This document shows, piece by piece, positions 54,324 to 64,000 of a DNA stretch of 64,000 nucleotides; position 1 is the stretch's first letter, and the number at the start of each line of letters is the position of its first letter. The stretch lies in contig CAJXNJ010000002.1 in assembly GCA_913057145.1 (NCBI GenBank), positions 1 to 64,000 on the forward strand, given 5' to 3'. The position numbers and the translations under genes are program-made. The notes under the pieces are model-generated. The model saw only the letters and a list, made by a program, of their open reading frames with translations. It had not been told where the DNA came from and made no database searches. This DNA comes from an uncultured Ectothiorhodospiraceae bacterium. GTDB taxonomy: Bacteria > Pseudomonadota > Gammaproteobacteria > Nitrococcales > Nitrococcaceae.

Positions 54324-56111
54324 ATGAGCAGCGATTACGAGATTATTGACCACACTTACGACGTGGTGGTTGTTGGCGCCGGCGGCGCCGGGTTGCGCGC
54401 CACTTTCGGCATGGCCGAGAAAGGACTCAAGACCGCCTGCGTGACCAAGGTATTCCCGACCCGTAGCCACACCGTGGCTGCTCAGGGCGGAGTCAGTGCC
54501 GCACTCGGCAACATGGGTGAGGATGACTGGCGCTGGCATGCCTACGACACCATCAAGGGGTCGGATTGGCTCGGGGATCAGGATGCGATCGAGTACATGT
54601 GCCGCGAAGCCATTCCGGCCATCATCGAGCTTGAACACTACGGCGTGCCGTTCTCCAGAACGGAGGAAGGCAAGATCTATCAGCGCCCGTTCGGAGGCAT
54701 GACCACGCACTTCGGTGAGGGCACCGCGCAGCGTACCTGTGCGGCCGCCGACCGCACCGGCCATGCCATCCTGCACACGCTCTACCAACAGTCCCTGGCG
54801 CATCAGGCCGAGTTCTACATCGAGTTCTTCGCGCTGGACCTGATCATGGAAGACGGCGCCTGTCGTGGCGTGATTGCGCTTGAGCTTGCCACCGGCAAGA
54901 TTCATCGCTTCCGCGCCCATATCGTCGTACTCGCCACCGGCGGTTACGGTCGGGCCTGGTTCTCCTGCACCTCTGCGCATACCTGCACGGGTGACGGTGG
55001 TGGCATGGTCCTGCGGGCCGGTCTGCCGCTGCAGGATATGGAATTCACGCAGTTCCATCCGACCGGCGTTTACGGGGCGGGCTGCCTGATTACCGAAGGC
55101 TCCCGTGGCGAGGGCGGTTATCTCACCAACTCCGAAGGCGAGCGCTTCATGGAGCGCTATGCGCCAAATGCCAAGGACCTTGCATCGCGTGATGTTGTCT
55201 CGCGCTCGATGACCATTGAGATTCGCGAGGGCCGTGGCGTGGGGCCGAAGGCTGACCATATCCATCTGCATCTTGAGCATCTCGGCCCTGAGGTGATTAA
55301 CCAGCGCCTGCCGGGCATTGCCGAGACAGCGCGGATTTTCGCCGGTGTGGATGTCACCAAAGAGCCCATTCCTGTGCTGCCGACGGTGCACTACAACATG
55401 GGCGGCATCCCCACCAATTACCGGGCTGAGGTTGTTGCCCCACGCGATGGTGACCCGGACGCGGTTGTCCCCGGTCTCATGGCCATTGGCGAGGCCGGCT
55501 GTATTTCGGTCCACGGGGCCAACCGACTGGGGTCCAACTCTCTGCTCGATCTTGTGGTCTTTGGCCGGGCGGCTGCCATTCGGGCAGCGGAAATCGTCGC
55601 CGAGACCGGTGAGCACAAGCCTCTGCAGGCCGATAGCGCGGAACCCGCGCTGGCCCGGCTCGATCGCCTGCGCAACGCCAAGGGCAGTCACACGACCGCC
55701 TCGCTGCGTGATCAGATGCAACAGGCGATGCAGACCTACTCTGCGGTTTTCCGCACGGCGGAGACGCTGGAGGAGGGCAGCAAGCTCATCCATGACATCT
55801 ACGCCAAGTTCGCCGACGTCAATGTCTCCGACCGGTCCCTGGTCTGGAATACCGATCTGGTCGAGACGCTGGAGCTTGAGAATCTGCTCGGCAATGCCGT
55901 AGTCAGCATGGATTCAGCGCTCAACCGCCAGGAGAGTCGCGGCGCCCATGCCCGCGAGGACTTCGGTGAGCGTGATGATGAGCAGTGGATGAAGCACACG
56001 GTCTCCTGGATGCAGGAAGACGGTGGTGTTCAGCTTGATTACCGTCCGGTGCATATGACGACGCTCACGGATGAGATGGAAGTCATCCCGCCGAAGAAGC
56101 GCGTGTACTGA
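54324..56111 (+). CDS. sdhA: Succinate dehydrogenase flavoprotein subunit
   Basis: A 595-residue FAD enzyme. The FAD-binding fold [20 protein letters not shown] is followed by the covalent FAD-His region [20 protein letters not shown]. Substrate-site residues lie in [20 protein letters not shown] and [10 protein letters not shown]-like [14 protein letters not shown], and the end is [15 protein letters not shown]. It oxidises succinate to fumarate in the TCA cycle. Length and order are normal; flavinylation would involve the SdhE encoded at 56911. Confidence 0.97.
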   Translation: MSSDYEIIDHTYDVVVVGAGGAGLRATFGMAEKGLKTACVTKVFPTRSHTVAAQGGVSAALGNMGEDDWRWHAYDTIKGSDWLGDQDAIEYMCREAIPAIIELEHYGVPFSRTEEGKIYQRPFGGMTTHFGEGTAQRTCAAADRTGHAILHTLYQQSLAHQAEFYIEFFALDLIMEDGACRGVIALELATGKIHRFRAHIVVLATGGYGRAWFSCTSAHTCTGDGGGMVLRAGLPLQDMEFTQFHPTGVYGAGCLITEGSRGEGGYLTNSEGERFMERYAPNAKDLASRDVVSRSMTIEIREGRGVGPKADHIHLHLEHLGPEVINQRLPGIAETARIFAGVDVTKEPIPVLPTVHYNMGGIPTNYRAEVVAPRDGDPDAVVPGLMAIGEAGCISVHGANRLGSNSLLDLVVFGRAAAIRAAEIVAETGEHKPLQADSAEPALARLDRLRNAKGSHTTASLRDQMQQAMQTYSAVFRTAETLEEGSKLIHDIYAKFADVNVSDRSLVWNTDLVETLELENLLGNAVVSMDSALNRQESRGAHAREDFGERDDEQWMKHTVSWMQEDGGVQLDYRPVHMTTLTDEMEVIPPKKRVY

Positions 56112-56129
56112 CGCTAAGGAGAAATAACC

Positions 56130-56909
56130 ATGGCCCAGTTTGTTCTGCCTCCCAATTCGCGCATTCAGTCCGGTGAACATCATCCGGCACCGAAAGGCGC
56201 CCAGAACACGCGCATTTTCAAGGTTTATCGCTGGGAACCGGACTCCGGTGCCAACCCGCGGCTCGATACTTACGAAGTCGATCTGGATACCTGCGGCCCG
56301 ATGGTGCTCGATGCGCTGATCAAGATTAAAAATGAAATCGATCCGACGCTCACCTTCCGGCGTTCATGCCGTGAAGGCATCTGTGGCTCCTGTGCCATGA
56401 ATATTGACGGGCGCAATACGCTTGCCTGCACCAAGGCCATCGATGAGATTGAGGGGGATGTGCGCATCTACCCGCTGCCATCCATGCGCGTGGTCAAGGA
56501 TCTGGTTCCGGATATGACGCATTTCTATGCGCAGTACGCCTCGATCCGGCCGTGGATTCGCACGCAGACGCCGCCGCCACCGGATCAGGAACGTCTGCAG
56601 AGCCCCGAGGACCGTGAAGAGCTGGACGGGCTCTATGAATGCATCCTTTGTGCCTGCTGCCAGACTTCCTGCCCGAGCTACTGGTGGAATCCGGATCGCT
56701 ATCTCGGCCCTGCCGTGCTGCTGCAGGCCTATCGCTGGATCGCCGACAGTCGTGACGAAGACACCGGTGGTCGGCTGGATGATCTCGATGACGCCTTCAA
56801 GCTCTACCGTTGTCATACCATCATGAACTGCGCTTCGGCCTGCCCCAAGGGATTGAATCCGGCCAAAGCCATTGCCGAGATCAAACGGCTGATGGTGGCC
56901 CGTCAGTAA
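56130..56909 (+). CDS. sdhB: Succinate dehydrogenase iron-sulfur subunit
   Basis: A 259-residue subunit with three cluster motifs: [2Fe-2S] [21 protein letters not shown], and [4Fe-4S]/[3Fe-4S] [16 protein letters not shown] and [17 protein letters not shown]. It passes electrons from SdhA to quinone. Its N-terminal ~25-residue extension before [12 protein letters not shown] is somewhat longer than in E. coli. The stop is one base before the sdhE start. Confidence 0.96.
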   Translation: MAQFVLPPNSRIQSGEHHPAPKGAQNTRIFKVYRWEPDSGANPRLDTYEVDLDTCGPMVLDALIKIKNEIDPTLTFRRSCREGICGSCAMNIDGRNTLACTKAIDEIEGDVRIYPLPSMRVVKDLVPDMTHFYAQYASIRPWIRTQTPPPPDQERLQSPEDREELDGLYECILCACCQTSCPSYWWNPDRYLGPAVLLQAYRWIADSRDEDTGGRLDDLDDAFKLYRCHTIMNCASACPKGLNPAKAIAEIKRLMVARQ

Positions 56910-56910
56910 A

Positions 56911-57153
56911 GTGGGGCGACTGCATTGGCGCTGCCGTCGGGGCACAACCGAGCTTGATCGGTTGCTGACCCGTTTTCTCGATGCTGAAGAGAATGGCTAT
57001 GAAAGCCTCGATGCCGAGGGGCGCGAGGCTTTTGAACGGCTCCTCGACTGCGAAGACGATTTACTGATTGACTGGCTTTTGAACGGTGAGCGGCCCACGG
57101 AGGGTGCCCTTGTCGATATCTCACGCCGAGTCCGCGCTGCATCCGGTTTATAG
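56911..57153 (+). CDS. sdhE: FAD assembly factor SdhE
   Basis: An 80-residue acidic helical protein with the SdhE signature RRGTTELDRLLTRFL near the N-terminus and FERLLDCEDDLLIDWL later. SdhE promotes covalent attachment of FAD to SdhA. The family usually has RRGMxELD; here Met is Thr, a mild change. GTG start one base after sdhB. Having both an SdhE and a DUF1674/SDHAF4-like protein in one locus covers two steps of SdhA maturation. Confidence 0.9.
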   Translation: MGRLHWRCRRGTTELDRLLTRFLDAEENGYESLDAEGREAFERLLDCEDDLLIDWLLNGERPTEGALVDISRRVRAASGL

Positions 57154-57547
57154 AATCAGCCCCAGTCTCTGCCTACGCGGCGCACTGGTTGTCCTGCCTG
57201 CGCTCAGCCTGCTTGCCGCTTTTTATGCCGGCGCGTTGCCGACGGCCATGCGGGTAGCGCTTGCGGTCTTCACGCTGTTCATCGCTGTTGTGGCGGCCCG
57301 TTACCACTGGCCGGGCGCGGCCGCGACGGTTACGTATTTTCAGATACTCCCCGACAGGCGTTGTCTTTTCTGGCAGCGGGATGGGGCATGTGGTGAGGGT
57401 GTGATCGATGATCACCTGGTCACTCCCTGGCTTGTGATAATGACGCTGTCGCTCGGGCGATGGCGCCGTCGAGCGCTGGTGTTGCCTGCCGATGCGCTGC
57501 CTGCCGAAGCGCATCGCAGGCTGAGAAGGCAGATTTTGGCATGTTAA
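57110..57547 (+). CDS. ygfX: YgfX/CptA-like membrane protein
   Basis: About 145 residues with two adjacent N-terminal helices (LRGALVVLPALSLLAAFYAG and MRVALAVFTLFIAVVAARYH), then a beta-rich cytoplasmic tail ending RRRALVLPADALPAEAHRRL, as in YgfX proteins encoded next to sdhE. E. coli YgfX (CptA) has been proposed to act on FtsZ and MreB, but a toxin role is disputed. The start is uncertain: TTG 57110 has GGAGG spaced correctly and overlaps sdhE by 44 bases; GTG 57086 or 57104 are alternatives. Confidence 0.75.
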   Translation: MSISHAESALHPVYRISPSLCLRGALVVLPALSLLAAFYAGALPTAMRVALAVFTLFIAVVAARYHWPGAAATVTYFQILPDRRCLFWQRDGACGEGVIDDHLVTPWLVIMTLSLGRWRRRALVLPADALPAEAHRRLRRQILAC

Positions 57548-57593
57548 GCCGATTGCCCCCGGCGCCCACCGCGGCTAGCCTGCTACCTATGTT

Positions 57594-57620
57594 GAACTTC
57601 TTTCATTATCCTCGGTCAAT
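57594..57620 (+). promoter_or_regulatory. Candidate sigma-E autoregulatory promoter
   Basis: GAACTT (57594-57599), a 16-base spacer and TCAAT (57616-57620) resemble the sigma-E/AlgU pattern GAACTT-N16-TCTRA. It lies 49 bases upstream of rpoE, which is normally self-activated. Confidence 0.5.
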
Positions 57621-57668
57621 CTTCTCGGATGGCGGGACGCCATACCGGGCACTGGGGCTGGAGGAATA

Positions 57669-58256
57669 ATGAGTACCGCGAATGCGGATAAGGAGTTGGT
57701 GGAGCGTGTACAGGCTGGCGACAAGCAGGCATTCGATCTGTTGGTGCTCAAATACCAGCACAAGCTCGTCAAGCTTGTCTCGCGTTATGTCCACGATCAC
57801 GCCGAAGCGCTGGATGTCGCCCAGGAAGCCTTCATCAAGGCCTATCGAGCGCTGCCACGATTCCGAGGCGATAGCAGCTTCTACACCTGGCTCTACCGCA
57901 TCGGTATCAACACCGCCAAGAATCACCTCGTCTCGCAGGGCAGGCGTCCTCCGGATAGTGATATCGACGCCCAGGATGCCGAGCGATACGACATCGAATC
58001 CCGTCTCAAGGACCATGAATCGCCGGAAGCACTGGCGCAGCGTGATCAGGTCCAGGAGACGGTGATGAGCGCGATTAATGAACTCCCGGAAGATCTGCGT
58101 ATGGCCATTACCCTGCGTGAGTTTGAAGGGCTGACTTACGATGAAATTGCCCAGGCTATGGACTGCCCGATTGGCACGGTGCGGTCACGGATTTTTCGTG
58201 CCCGTGAAGCGATTGACCGGCGGTTGCGGCCGCTTTTGTCTGGTACCAATGGTTAG
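57669..58256 (+). CDS. rpoE: RNA polymerase sigma factor RpoE (AlgU/sigma-E)
   Basis: A 195-residue ECF sigma factor. Region 2 contains FDLLVLKYQHKLVKLVSRYV and AEALDVAQEAFIKAYRALPR; region 4 has LPEDLRMAITLREFEGLTYD then EIAQAMDCPIGTVRSRIFRA. It directs the envelope-stress response. ATG 57669 has GGAGGA. It is followed by rseA after two bases and the full regulatory set rseA-rseB-mucD, as in the Pseudomonas algU-mucAB-mucD operon. Confidence 0.96.
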   Translation: MSTANADKELVERVQAGDKQAFDLLVLKYQHKLVKLVSRYVHDHAEALDVAQEAFIKAYRALPRFRGDSSFYTWLYRIGINTAKNHLVSQGRRPPDSDIDAQDAERYDIESRLKDHESPEALAQRDQVQETVMSAINELPEDLRMAITLREFEGLTYDEIAQAMDCPIGTVRSRIFRAREAIDRRLRPLLSGTNG

Positions 58257-58258
58257 CG

Positions 58259-58834
58259 ATGATGCAAAACGATCTCGATGAAAAACTCTCGGCGATGGCA
58301 GATGGGGAGCTGGGTGCAGAAGAAACCCGCTTTCTGATTCGCCGTCTCGCCAACGACCCCGAAGCCCGTGCACAACTCTCGCGCTATCACGCAATCTCAG
58401 CGGCGGCCCGGCAGGAATATGTCCCCGGGGCCGATTCGCTCAGTTCGCGGGTTGCAGAGGCCCTTGCCGCAGAGCCTGTGCATGAATACGCCTCACCGCG
58501 CTGGCAGCGCTGGCTGCAGCCGGTAGCCGGTGGGGCCATTGCGGCCACGGTGGCGCTGGCATTGGTGCTCGCCTGGCCCATGTTCTCTGATACACCGCAG
58601 CGCTCAGCGCCCATCGCCCAGAGCGATACGCTGACCCCGCCGCTTGCCTCAACAACGGCGGTGGGCCGGGATGAGCGCCTGCAGCTCGCCAGTCAGCCCA
58701 ATGACATGCGGGATGCGCAGATTCGTCAGCGGCTTAATCCCTATCTGGTCAATCACAGCGAACATGCCTCGGGCGGGCAGCTTGGTGGAACGCTTAAATA
58801 TGCGCGTATCGTCAGCCATGATGCGGATCGCTGA
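58259..58834 (+). CDS. rseA: Anti-sigma-E factor RseA (MucA)
   Basis: A 191-residue single-pass membrane protein. The cytoplasmic N-terminus (MMQNDLDEKLSAMADGELGA, then EETRFLIRRL) is the sigma-binding RseA_N domain, and a helix at ~90-110 (GGAIAATVALALVLAWPMF) crosses the membrane. The periplasmic tail would be cut by DegS and bound by RseB. It holds RpoE inactive until regulated proteolysis. The stop overlaps the rseB start by 17 bases. Confidence 0.9.
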   Translation: MMQNDLDEKLSAMADGELGAEETRFLIRRLANDPEARAQLSRYHAISAAARQEYVPGADSLSSRVAEALAAEPVHEYASPRWQRWLQPVAGGAIAATVALALVLAWPMFSDTPQRSAPIAQSDTLTPPLASTTAVGRDERLQLASQPNDMRDAQIRQRLNPYLVNHSEHASGGQLGGTLKYARIVSHDADR

Positions 58835-59819
58835 AAACTGCACAGCCCTGCATCGCTGGGTGCTCGCATTCTCCCTCGCGGTCGTTGCCAACGCAGCAAT
58901 CGCCGAGCAGCCGAAAACGGCTTCCGAGTGGATTGAATGGGCCAGTGTGGCGCGTGAGGCGCACAGCTTTGTTGGTGAGTTTGTTTATCAGCACGGCGAT
59001 GACATCGAGACCATGCGTATCTGGCGCTCAGTAGATGAGACCAACGGGGTGCGTGAACGTCTGCATTCACTCTCCGGGGAGCCCCGCGAGGTGCTGCGCG
59101 GTGACGACTCGGTGACCTGCATCCTGCCCAACAGCGATTCCATGTTGATCGATGAGCGACAGTTCCGCCGGTCGATCAGTGAACGGATCCCGGCGGATGT
59201 CAGTGCTCTGCAGCCGCATTACGGCCTGCGCCTGGTGGGGGAGGACCGTGTCGCCGGGCGGGCGACAACCCGGATAGCCCTCGAGCCTCAGGATCATCTG
59301 CGCTACGGCTATGCCATCTGGATTGATCAGCGTACCGGCCTGCTGCTGCGCGCCGAGGTCATGACGCCGGACGGGGAGATGATTGAGCGTTTGATGATGC
59401 TGAGCATGGAGTTGCGTGATCACATCGACGAGCGTGATCTCGAACCCATGCTGCCCGATGATGGATTTGTCCGGGTGACAGCGGCGGCGGCCGACACCGA
59501 TGAGCAGCGCCAGTCGCTGCCGGTCTGGCGCGTCACTGATCCGCCAAGCGGGTATCAGCTCGAAGTTGATAAGATTCAGCAGCTGCCGGGCAGGCCGCAT
59601 GCCGTTCGACACATGGTGTACTCTGACGGCCTGGCAACGGTATCTGTCTATGTCGAACCGGCCGCTCAGGCCGATGCCATGCATGGTCCACTTCGCATGG
59701 GCGCCATGAATGCCTATGCCAAAGCGCTTGAGAACCATCAAGCCATCGTGGTGGGCGAAGTGCCGGCGGCGACGGTGGAGCAGATTGCTCAGTCGCTTGC
59801 CCTGCAATCCGCACGATAA
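58818..59819 (+). CDS. rseB: Periplasmic sigma-E regulator RseB (MucB)
   Basis: A 333-residue protein with a signal peptide (hydrophobic RWVLAFSLAVVANAAIAEQ). An N-terminal LolA/LolB-like domain (SFVGEFVYQHGDDIETMRIW) and a C-terminal MucB/RseB domain (VYSDGLATVSVYVEP) follow. It binds the RseA periplasmic tail and blocks its cleavage until off-pathway LPS or lipids accumulate. ATG 58818 (or 58821) overlaps rseA; longer upstream frames are antisense to nothing and lack family resemblance. Confidence 0.92.
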   Translation: MMRIAENCTALHRWVLAFSLAVVANAAIAEQPKTASEWIEWASVAREAHSFVGEFVYQHGDDIETMRIWRSVDETNGVRERLHSLSGEPREVLRGDDSVTCILPNSDSMLIDERQFRRSISERIPADVSALQPHYGLRLVGEDRVAGRATTRIALEPQDHLRYGYAIWIDQRTGLLLRAEVMTPDGEMIERLMMLSMELRDHIDERDLEPMLPDDGFVRVTAAAADTDEQRQSLPVWRVTDPPSGYQLEVDKIQQLPGRPHAVRHMVYSDGLATVSVYVEPAAQADAMHGPLRMGAMNAYAKALENHQAIVVGEVPAATVEQIAQSLALQSAR

Positions 59820-59836
59820 CCAACGGGACGAGACCT

Positions 59837-61285
59837 ATGAAACATCCAATGCGTATGCGCCAACTGTGCGTTGGCACCGTGGCTTTTTTGCTCCTGATGG
59901 TGGCCAGTAACAGCACGCTGGCGCAGGGATTGCCCGATTTCACGGAGATGGTGCGCGAAAACAGCCCCGCGGTGGTGAACATCAGCACCACCCAGGAGAT
60001 GCAGCCGCATCGCGGCGGTATGCCGGATATCCCCGGGATGCCGGATCCTGATCAGCTGCCCGAAGGCCATCCGTTTCGTGATTTCATGGACCGGTTCATG
60101 GATGAGGATGGGCGACCAGGCCCGAGATTCGACTCGCAGTCGCTCGGCTCCGGCTTCATCATCTCCGAGGACGGCTACATTCTCACCAATCATCATGTCG
60201 TCGATGGCGCGAGCGAAATTATCGTCCGCCTCAATGATCGCCGGCAGATGACCGCCGAGTTGATTGGTGAGGACGATCGCACGGATCTCGCTTTGCTCAA
60301 GGTGGACGCCGAGGACCTGCCCACCGTGCGCACCGGAAAGTCTTCGCAGGTAGAGGCCGGAGAGTGGGTGCTTGCCATCGGCTCGCCGTTTGGTTTTGAG
60401 TATTCCGTCACCGCCGGCATCGTCAGCGCCAAGGGCCGTAACCTGCCCACCGAGAACTATGTCCCGTTCCTGCAGACCGATGTTGCCATCAACCCGGGTA
60501 ACTCCGGCGGGCCCCTGTTCAACCTCGACGGCGAGGTCATCGGTGTTAACTCGCATATTTACAGCCGCTCAGGGGGGTTCCAGGGGATTTCCTTTGCCAT
60601 TCCGATCGAGTTGGCAATGGATGTTGCCGATCAGCTGCGTGAGCGTGGCTCCGTCAGCAGAGCCTGGCTGGGTGTCGTGATTCAGGATGTCACCCGCGAA
60701 CTTGCCGAATCCTTCGGCATGGATCGGCCAGAAGGTGCGCTGGTTGCCCAAGTGCTGCCGGGCAGCCCCGCGGAGGCCGCTGGCCTTGAGCCGGGTGATG
60801 TCATCGTTGAATTCAATGACCGGGAAATTCCCAACTCCGGTGCGTTGCCGCCGATTGTGGGGCGCACACCGGTGGGATCCACAGCGCCGGTTGTGGTGGT
60901 GCGCGATGGCGAGCGTCAGCGCATCGATGTGGAGCTCGCTGAACTCCCGGAAGATGCCATGGCCGGGCGGAGTGAGGGATCACGCGGGCCCAATGGTGAC
61001 TTCGAAGAATTGGGCCTCTCGGTGGAACCGCTCGATGCCGAACAGCGTGAGGCGCTCGGTCTTGATGCCGAAATCAATGGCGTCGTTGTCACGGGCGTGG
61101 CCGGCGGCCCGGCGGCCGATGCCGGCCTGGCACCCGGTGATGTCATCACGCGGGTGAACCGTGAGCCGATCCAGGACATCCGGGATCTGCGTGAAATTAT
61201 CGCGGGGGTGGAGTCCGGTCGCAGTGTCCCGCTGCTTGTTCTTCGACAGCAGAGTCAGCGTTTTCTTGCCCTGCGTATCCCCTGA
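59837..61285 (+). CDS. mucD: Periplasmic serine protease Do/MucD (DegP family)
   Basis: A 482-residue HtrA protease with signal peptide (VGTVAFLLLMVASNSTLAQG). The catalytic triad is His in ILTNHHVVDGA, Asp in DRTDLALLKVD and Ser in NPGNSGGPLFN. Two PDZ domains follow (LGVVIQDVTRELAESFG; LGLSVEPLDAEQREALG). The Gly/Pro/Met-rich insert after QEMQPHRGG is the usual LA-loop region. It degrades or refolds misfolded periplasmic proteins and in Pseudomonas restrains AlgU. It is 17 bases after rseB. Confidence 0.93.
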   Translation: MKHPMRMRQLCVGTVAFLLLMVASNSTLAQGLPDFTEMVRENSPAVVNISTTQEMQPHRGGMPDIPGMPDPDQLPEGHPFRDFMDRFMDEDGRPGPRFDSQSLGSGFIISEDGYILTNHHVVDGASEIIVRLNDRRQMTAELIGEDDRTDLALLKVDAEDLPTVRTGKSSQVEAGEWVLAIGSPFGFEYSVTAGIVSAKGRNLPTENYVPFLQTDVAINPGNSGGPLFNLDGEVIGVNSHIYSRSGGFQGISFAIPIELAMDVADQLRERGSVSRAWLGVVIQDVTRELAESFGMDRPEGALVAQVLPGSPAEAAGLEPGDVIVEFNDREIPNSGALPPIVGRTPVGSTAPVVVVRDGERQRIDVELAELPEDAMAGRSEGSRGPNGDFEELGLSVEPLDAEQREALGLDAEINGVVVTGVAGGPAADAGLAPGDVITRVNREPIQDIRDLREIIAGVESGRSVPLLVLRQQSQRFLALRIP

Positions 61286-61306
61286 TCGGTATCGTATCGC
61301 GCCTAC

Positions 61307-63103
61307 ATGGAACAAATTAGAAATTTCTCGATTATTGCGCATATCGATCACGGCAAATCCACGTTAGCGGACCGCCTGATTGAGCGGTCCGCGCATTACA
61401 ATGCGCGGCATGCCAACGCGCAGATGCTCGATTCGATGGATCTTGAGCGTGAGCGGGGCATCACGATCAAAGCCCAGAGCGTCTCGCTCGACTACACGGC
61501 TGCCGATGGCAGGACCTATCAGCTCAACTTCATCGACACACCCGGGCATGTCGATTTCTCCTACGAGGTCAGTCGCTCGTTGTACGCCTGTGACGGTGCG
61601 CTGCTGCTCGTCGACGCCTCTCAAGGGGTAGAAGCGCAGAGCGTTGCCAACTGCTACACCGCTGTGGAGCAGGGCCTTGAGGTCATTCCGGTCCTCAACA
61701 AGATTGATCTGCCCTCTGCAGAGCCCGATCGGGTGATCCAGCAGGTTGAAGAGATTATTGGCCTTGATGGCGCCGATGTCCTGCCAATCAGTGCCAAGAC
61801 CGGGCTCGGTATTGATGATCTGCTCGAGGCCATTGTCGAGCGTGTGCCGGCCCCGCAGGGTGACCCGGAAGCGCCACTGAAGGCCCTGATTATTGACTCC
61901 TGGTTTGATAATTATCTCGGTGTGGTGTGTCTGGTGCGCATTTTCGATGGTCAGTTGACCAAGGGTGATCGCATTAAAGTGATGTCCACCGGGCGTGAGT
62001 TCCAGGTGGATGATCTAGGAATTTTCACACCGCAACGTCTCTCCTCGGATGCCCTCACGGCCGGCAAGGTCGGTTTTGTGGTTGCCGGGATCAAGGATAT
62101 TGACGGTGCGCCGGTGGGCGATACGCTCACTCATGCCAAGGCCCCGACGGCCGAGCCGCTACCGGGGTTCAAACTGGTCCAGCCGCGGGTTTTTGCCGGC
62201 GTGTTTCCAACCAGTGCCGATGACTATGAGGCCTTTCGCGATGCGCTTGGCAAACTGCGCCTGAATGACGCGGCGCTGCATTATGAGCCGGAGAATTCCG
62301 AGGCGCTCGGGTTCGGCTTTCGTTGCGGATTCCTTGGCATGCTGCACATGGAAATCGTCCAGGAGCGGCTTGAGCGCGAATACAACCTGGATCTGATTAC
62401 CACCGCGCCCACGGTTGTGCATGAGGTCATTGATAAAGATGGCGAAGCTCATCTGGTGCACAACCCCTCCGAGCTGCCGCCGACCAATTCAGTCGATGAG
62501 ATTCGAGAGCCGATTATCCATGCCAGCATCCTGGTGCCGCAGGATTATGTCGGTGCGGTGATCAAGCTCTGTGAGGACAAACGCGGCACACAAAAAGGCA
62601 TGCAGTACGTGGGTAACCAGATTTCGCTTGAGTACGAAATGCCCATGGGTGAGGTGGTGCTGGATTTCTTTGACCGATTGAAATCCGCCTCGCGTGGATA
62701 TGCGTCGTTCGACTATGAATTCCGCCGGTTTCAGGCCGAGCGTCTGGTGAAGCTCGATGTTCTGGTTAATGGCGATAAGGTTGATGCACTCTCGGTGATT
62801 GTCCATCGGGACCAGGCTGAGAGCCGAGGCCGGGAGTTGACGGAAAAGCTCAAGGAAATCATTCCGCGACAGATGTTCGAGGTGGCCATCCAGGCGGCTG
62901 TCGGTTCGAAAGTGATTGCCCGCTCGACGGTCAAGGCGCTGCGCAAAAACGTCACCGCAAAATGCTATGGTGGCGACATCACAAGAAAGAAAAAGCTGCT
63001 GGAGAAGCAGAAAGAGGGCAAGCGGCGCATGAAACAAGTGGGCCGGGTGGAGATTCCTCAGGATGCCTTCCTCGCCGTGCTGCAGGTTGACCAGGGCAAA
63101 TAA
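61307..63103 (+). CDS. lepA: Elongation factor 4 (LepA)
   Basis: A 598-residue translational GTPase of normal length. G1 is [11 protein letters not shown]2 the [10 protein letters not shown] segment, G3 [16 protein letters not shown] and G4 [10 protein letters not shown]. The LepA-specific C-terminal domain ends [20 protein letters not shown]. It acts on stalled or assembling ribosomes. It starts 21 bases after mucD and precedes lepB, the conserved order. Confidence 0.96.
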   Translation: MEQIRNFSIIAHIDHGKSTLADRLIERSAHYNARHANAQMLDSMDLERERGITIKAQSVSLDYTAADGRTYQLNFIDTPGHVDFSYEVSRSLYACDGALLLVDASQGVEAQSVANCYTAVEQGLEVIPVLNKIDLPSAEPDRVIQQVEEIIGLDGADVLPISAKTGLGIDDLLEAIVERVPAPQGDPEAPLKALIIDSWFDNYLGVVCLVRIFDGQLTKGDRIKVMSTGREFQVDDLGIFTPQRLSSDALTAGKVGFVVAGIKDIDGAPVGDTLTHAKAPTAEPLPGFKLVQPRVFAGVFPTSADDYEAFRDALGKLRLNDAALHYEPENSEALGFGFRCGFLGMLHMEIVQERLEREYNLDLITTAPTVVHEVIDKDGEAHLVHNPSELPPTNSVDEIREPIIHASILVPQDYVGAVIKLCEDKRGTQKGMQYVGNQISLEYEMPMGEVVLDFFDRLKSASRGYASFDYEFRRFQAERLVKLDVLVNGDKVDALSVIVHRDQAESRGRELTEKLKEIIPRQMFEVAIQAAVGSKVIARSTVKALRKNVTAKCYGGDITRKKKLLEKQKEGKRRMKQVGRVEIPQDAFLAVLQVDQGK

Positions 63104-63126
63104 CGGCAGGGGCCGGAAGAGACAAT

Positions 63127-63864
63127 ATGCTGGATTTTGAGCTGCTACTGGTCGTGCTCACTGCGGTGAGCGGCGTGATCTGGGTTTATGACCGCTTCCG
63201 GCGCAGGCACCGCGCGGCTGATGCCAAGGTCTCCTGGCTGGTCGATCTGGGCCGCTCGCTCTTCCCCGTCATCCTGATTGTCCTGGTGATCCGCTCTTTT
63301 GTCGTCGAGCCATTCCGCATCCCCTCAGGCTCGATGCTGCCAACCCTCGAGGCCGGGGACTTTATTCTGGTGAGCAAATTCGGCTATGGCCTGCGCCTGC
63401 CGGTGACCCATCAACTCATCGCCCCGATCGGGGATCCTGAACGCGGCGATGTGGCGGTATTCCGGTATCCGGTCGAGCCCTCGCAGGACTACATCAAGCG
63501 CATCGTCGGCATGCCGGGCGATACCATCGGCTACGTCAACAAGCGGCTGGTCATCAACGGTGAGCCGGTGCCGGTCGAGTCGATGGGGCCGTGGATTGAA
63601 GATGCGGATTTCACCGAGTTTCGAGAGCGGCTCGGTGACGGCTGGCACCAGGCACTGGTTCACAGTCAGTCTTCGGTAAGGGATTTCAGCTTCACTGTCC
63701 CTGAAGACCATTATTTCGTCATGGGCGATAACCGCGACCGCAGCAGCGACAGCCGCTTCTGGGGGCCAGTGCCGCGCGACCATCTGGTTGGCCGGGCCTT
63801 TTTCATCTGGTTGAGCTGGAATGGTGGCCCCAACTGGTCACGCATGGGTGATGTCATTCGATGA
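63127..63864 (+). CDS. lepB: Signal peptidase I
   Basis: A 245-residue membrane protease with an N-terminal helix ([18 protein letters not shown]), a second helix ([20 protein letters not shown]), the catalytic Ser in [20 protein letters not shown], the catalytic Lys in [15 protein letters not shown] and the conserved [14 protein letters not shown]. It removes signal peptides of exported proteins. It is somewhat shorter than E. coli LepB (324). Its TGA overlaps the rnc ATG. Confidence 0.95.
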   Translation: MLDFELLLVVLTAVSGVIWVYDRFRRRHRAADAKVSWLVDLGRSLFPVILIVLVIRSFVVEPFRIPSGSMLPTLEAGDFILVSKFGYGLRLPVTHQLIAPIGDPERGDVAVFRYPVEPSQDYIKRIVGMPGDTIGYVNKRLVINGEPVPVESMGPWIEDADFTEFRERLGDGWHQALVHSQSSVRDFSFTVPEDHYFVMGDNRDRSSDSRFWGPVPRDHLVGRAFFIWLSWNGGPNWSRMGDVIR

Positions 63865-64000
63865 GCGATCTTGGCGAACTGGCAAACCGGATCGGCTGGG
63901 CGTTCGAAGACGAGCAGCTTTTGCAACAGGCGGTCACTCACCGCAGTGCTGCCGGCGCCAATAACGAGCGTCTGGAGTTTCTGGGAGACGCCATTCTCAA
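63861..64000 (+). CDS. rnc: Ribonuclease III (3' end outside window)
   Basis: The first 46 residues of RNase III: helix [26 protein letters not shown]-like [11 protein letters not shown] and the signature [12 protein letters not shown] with the metal-binding Glu/Asp. ATG 63861 overlaps the lepB stop by four bases (ATGA). It processes rRNA and double-stranded RNA. The gene is cut by the window end. Confidence 0.93.
   Translation, partial: MSDLGELANRIGWAFEDEQLLQQAVTHRSAAGANNERLEFLGDAIL

Noticed and set aside
54297-55793. 498-codon antisense open frame across sdhA
   Set aside because: sdhA is intact and unmistakable on the plus strand; the antisense frame shows no domain and reflects the GC bias of the codons.

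Overview
The window looks like a chromosomal stretch of a gammaproteobacterium, most likely a halophilic member of the Ectothiorhodospiraceae (Spiribacter/Halorhodospira-like). That placement is inferred from gene order and gene content; no 16S gene is present. Supporting blocks are ffs-dnaX-ebfC-recR, prfB (with its programmed frameshift)-lysS, sdhCDAB-sdhE-ygfX, and rpoE-rseA-rseB-mucD-lepA-lepB-rnc. A BCCT osmolyte transporter paired with a universal stress protein and a TctABC uptake system fit a salt-adapted heterotroph. Genes are tightly packed, with many 1-17 bp overlaps, and no gene-free gap exceeds 300 bases.

Bases 1-15258 hold the most unusual part. It is a one-direction operon with a giant repeat-built, haemagglutinin-like protein (5' end outside the window), a DUF3467 protein, a GAF-TM-HlyD fusion, a PqqD-like/M50 site-2 protease/HlyD fusion, a short second SecA-type ATPase, a periplasmic HlyD-type adaptor and a SapC-family protein. 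I read it as a candidate non-canonical export or surface-display system. No ABC exporter, TolC or TpsB pore is visible in the window.

Bases 15325-26301 form a catabolic region: a YeiH-type permease, two MmgE/PrpD proteins, a GntR/FCD regulator, a TctCBA transporter, an SDR, an AbrB-type membrane protein and an enolase-superfamily enzyme. Similar GTTAAC-centred sites precede both minus-strand enzyme genes, and a related site precedes the regulator, suggesting one regulon for an unidentified organic acid. A tRNA-Glu gene with a strong promoter follows.

Bases 26579-35006 carry a small wHTH-like protein, a TrpB2-type enzyme, an 8-oxoguanine deaminase-like amidohydrolase, lon (candidate sigma-32 promoter) overlapping tail-to-tail with a DUF123 gene, a UbiH-family hydroxylase and a ChrA transporter. 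Bases 35060-44552 carry the SRP RNA, dnaX-ebfC-recR, usp-BCCT, an exonuclease/DUF294 pair, cysB and a BI-1 protein. Bases 44727-53224 carry thrH, a phosphoesterase, hrpA, prfB, lysS and ygfZ. The rest is the succinate dehydrogenase operon, preceded by a 53-codon SDHAF4/DUF1674 gene, and the sigma-E envelope-stress operon running into translation and secretion genes (lepA, lepB, rnc).
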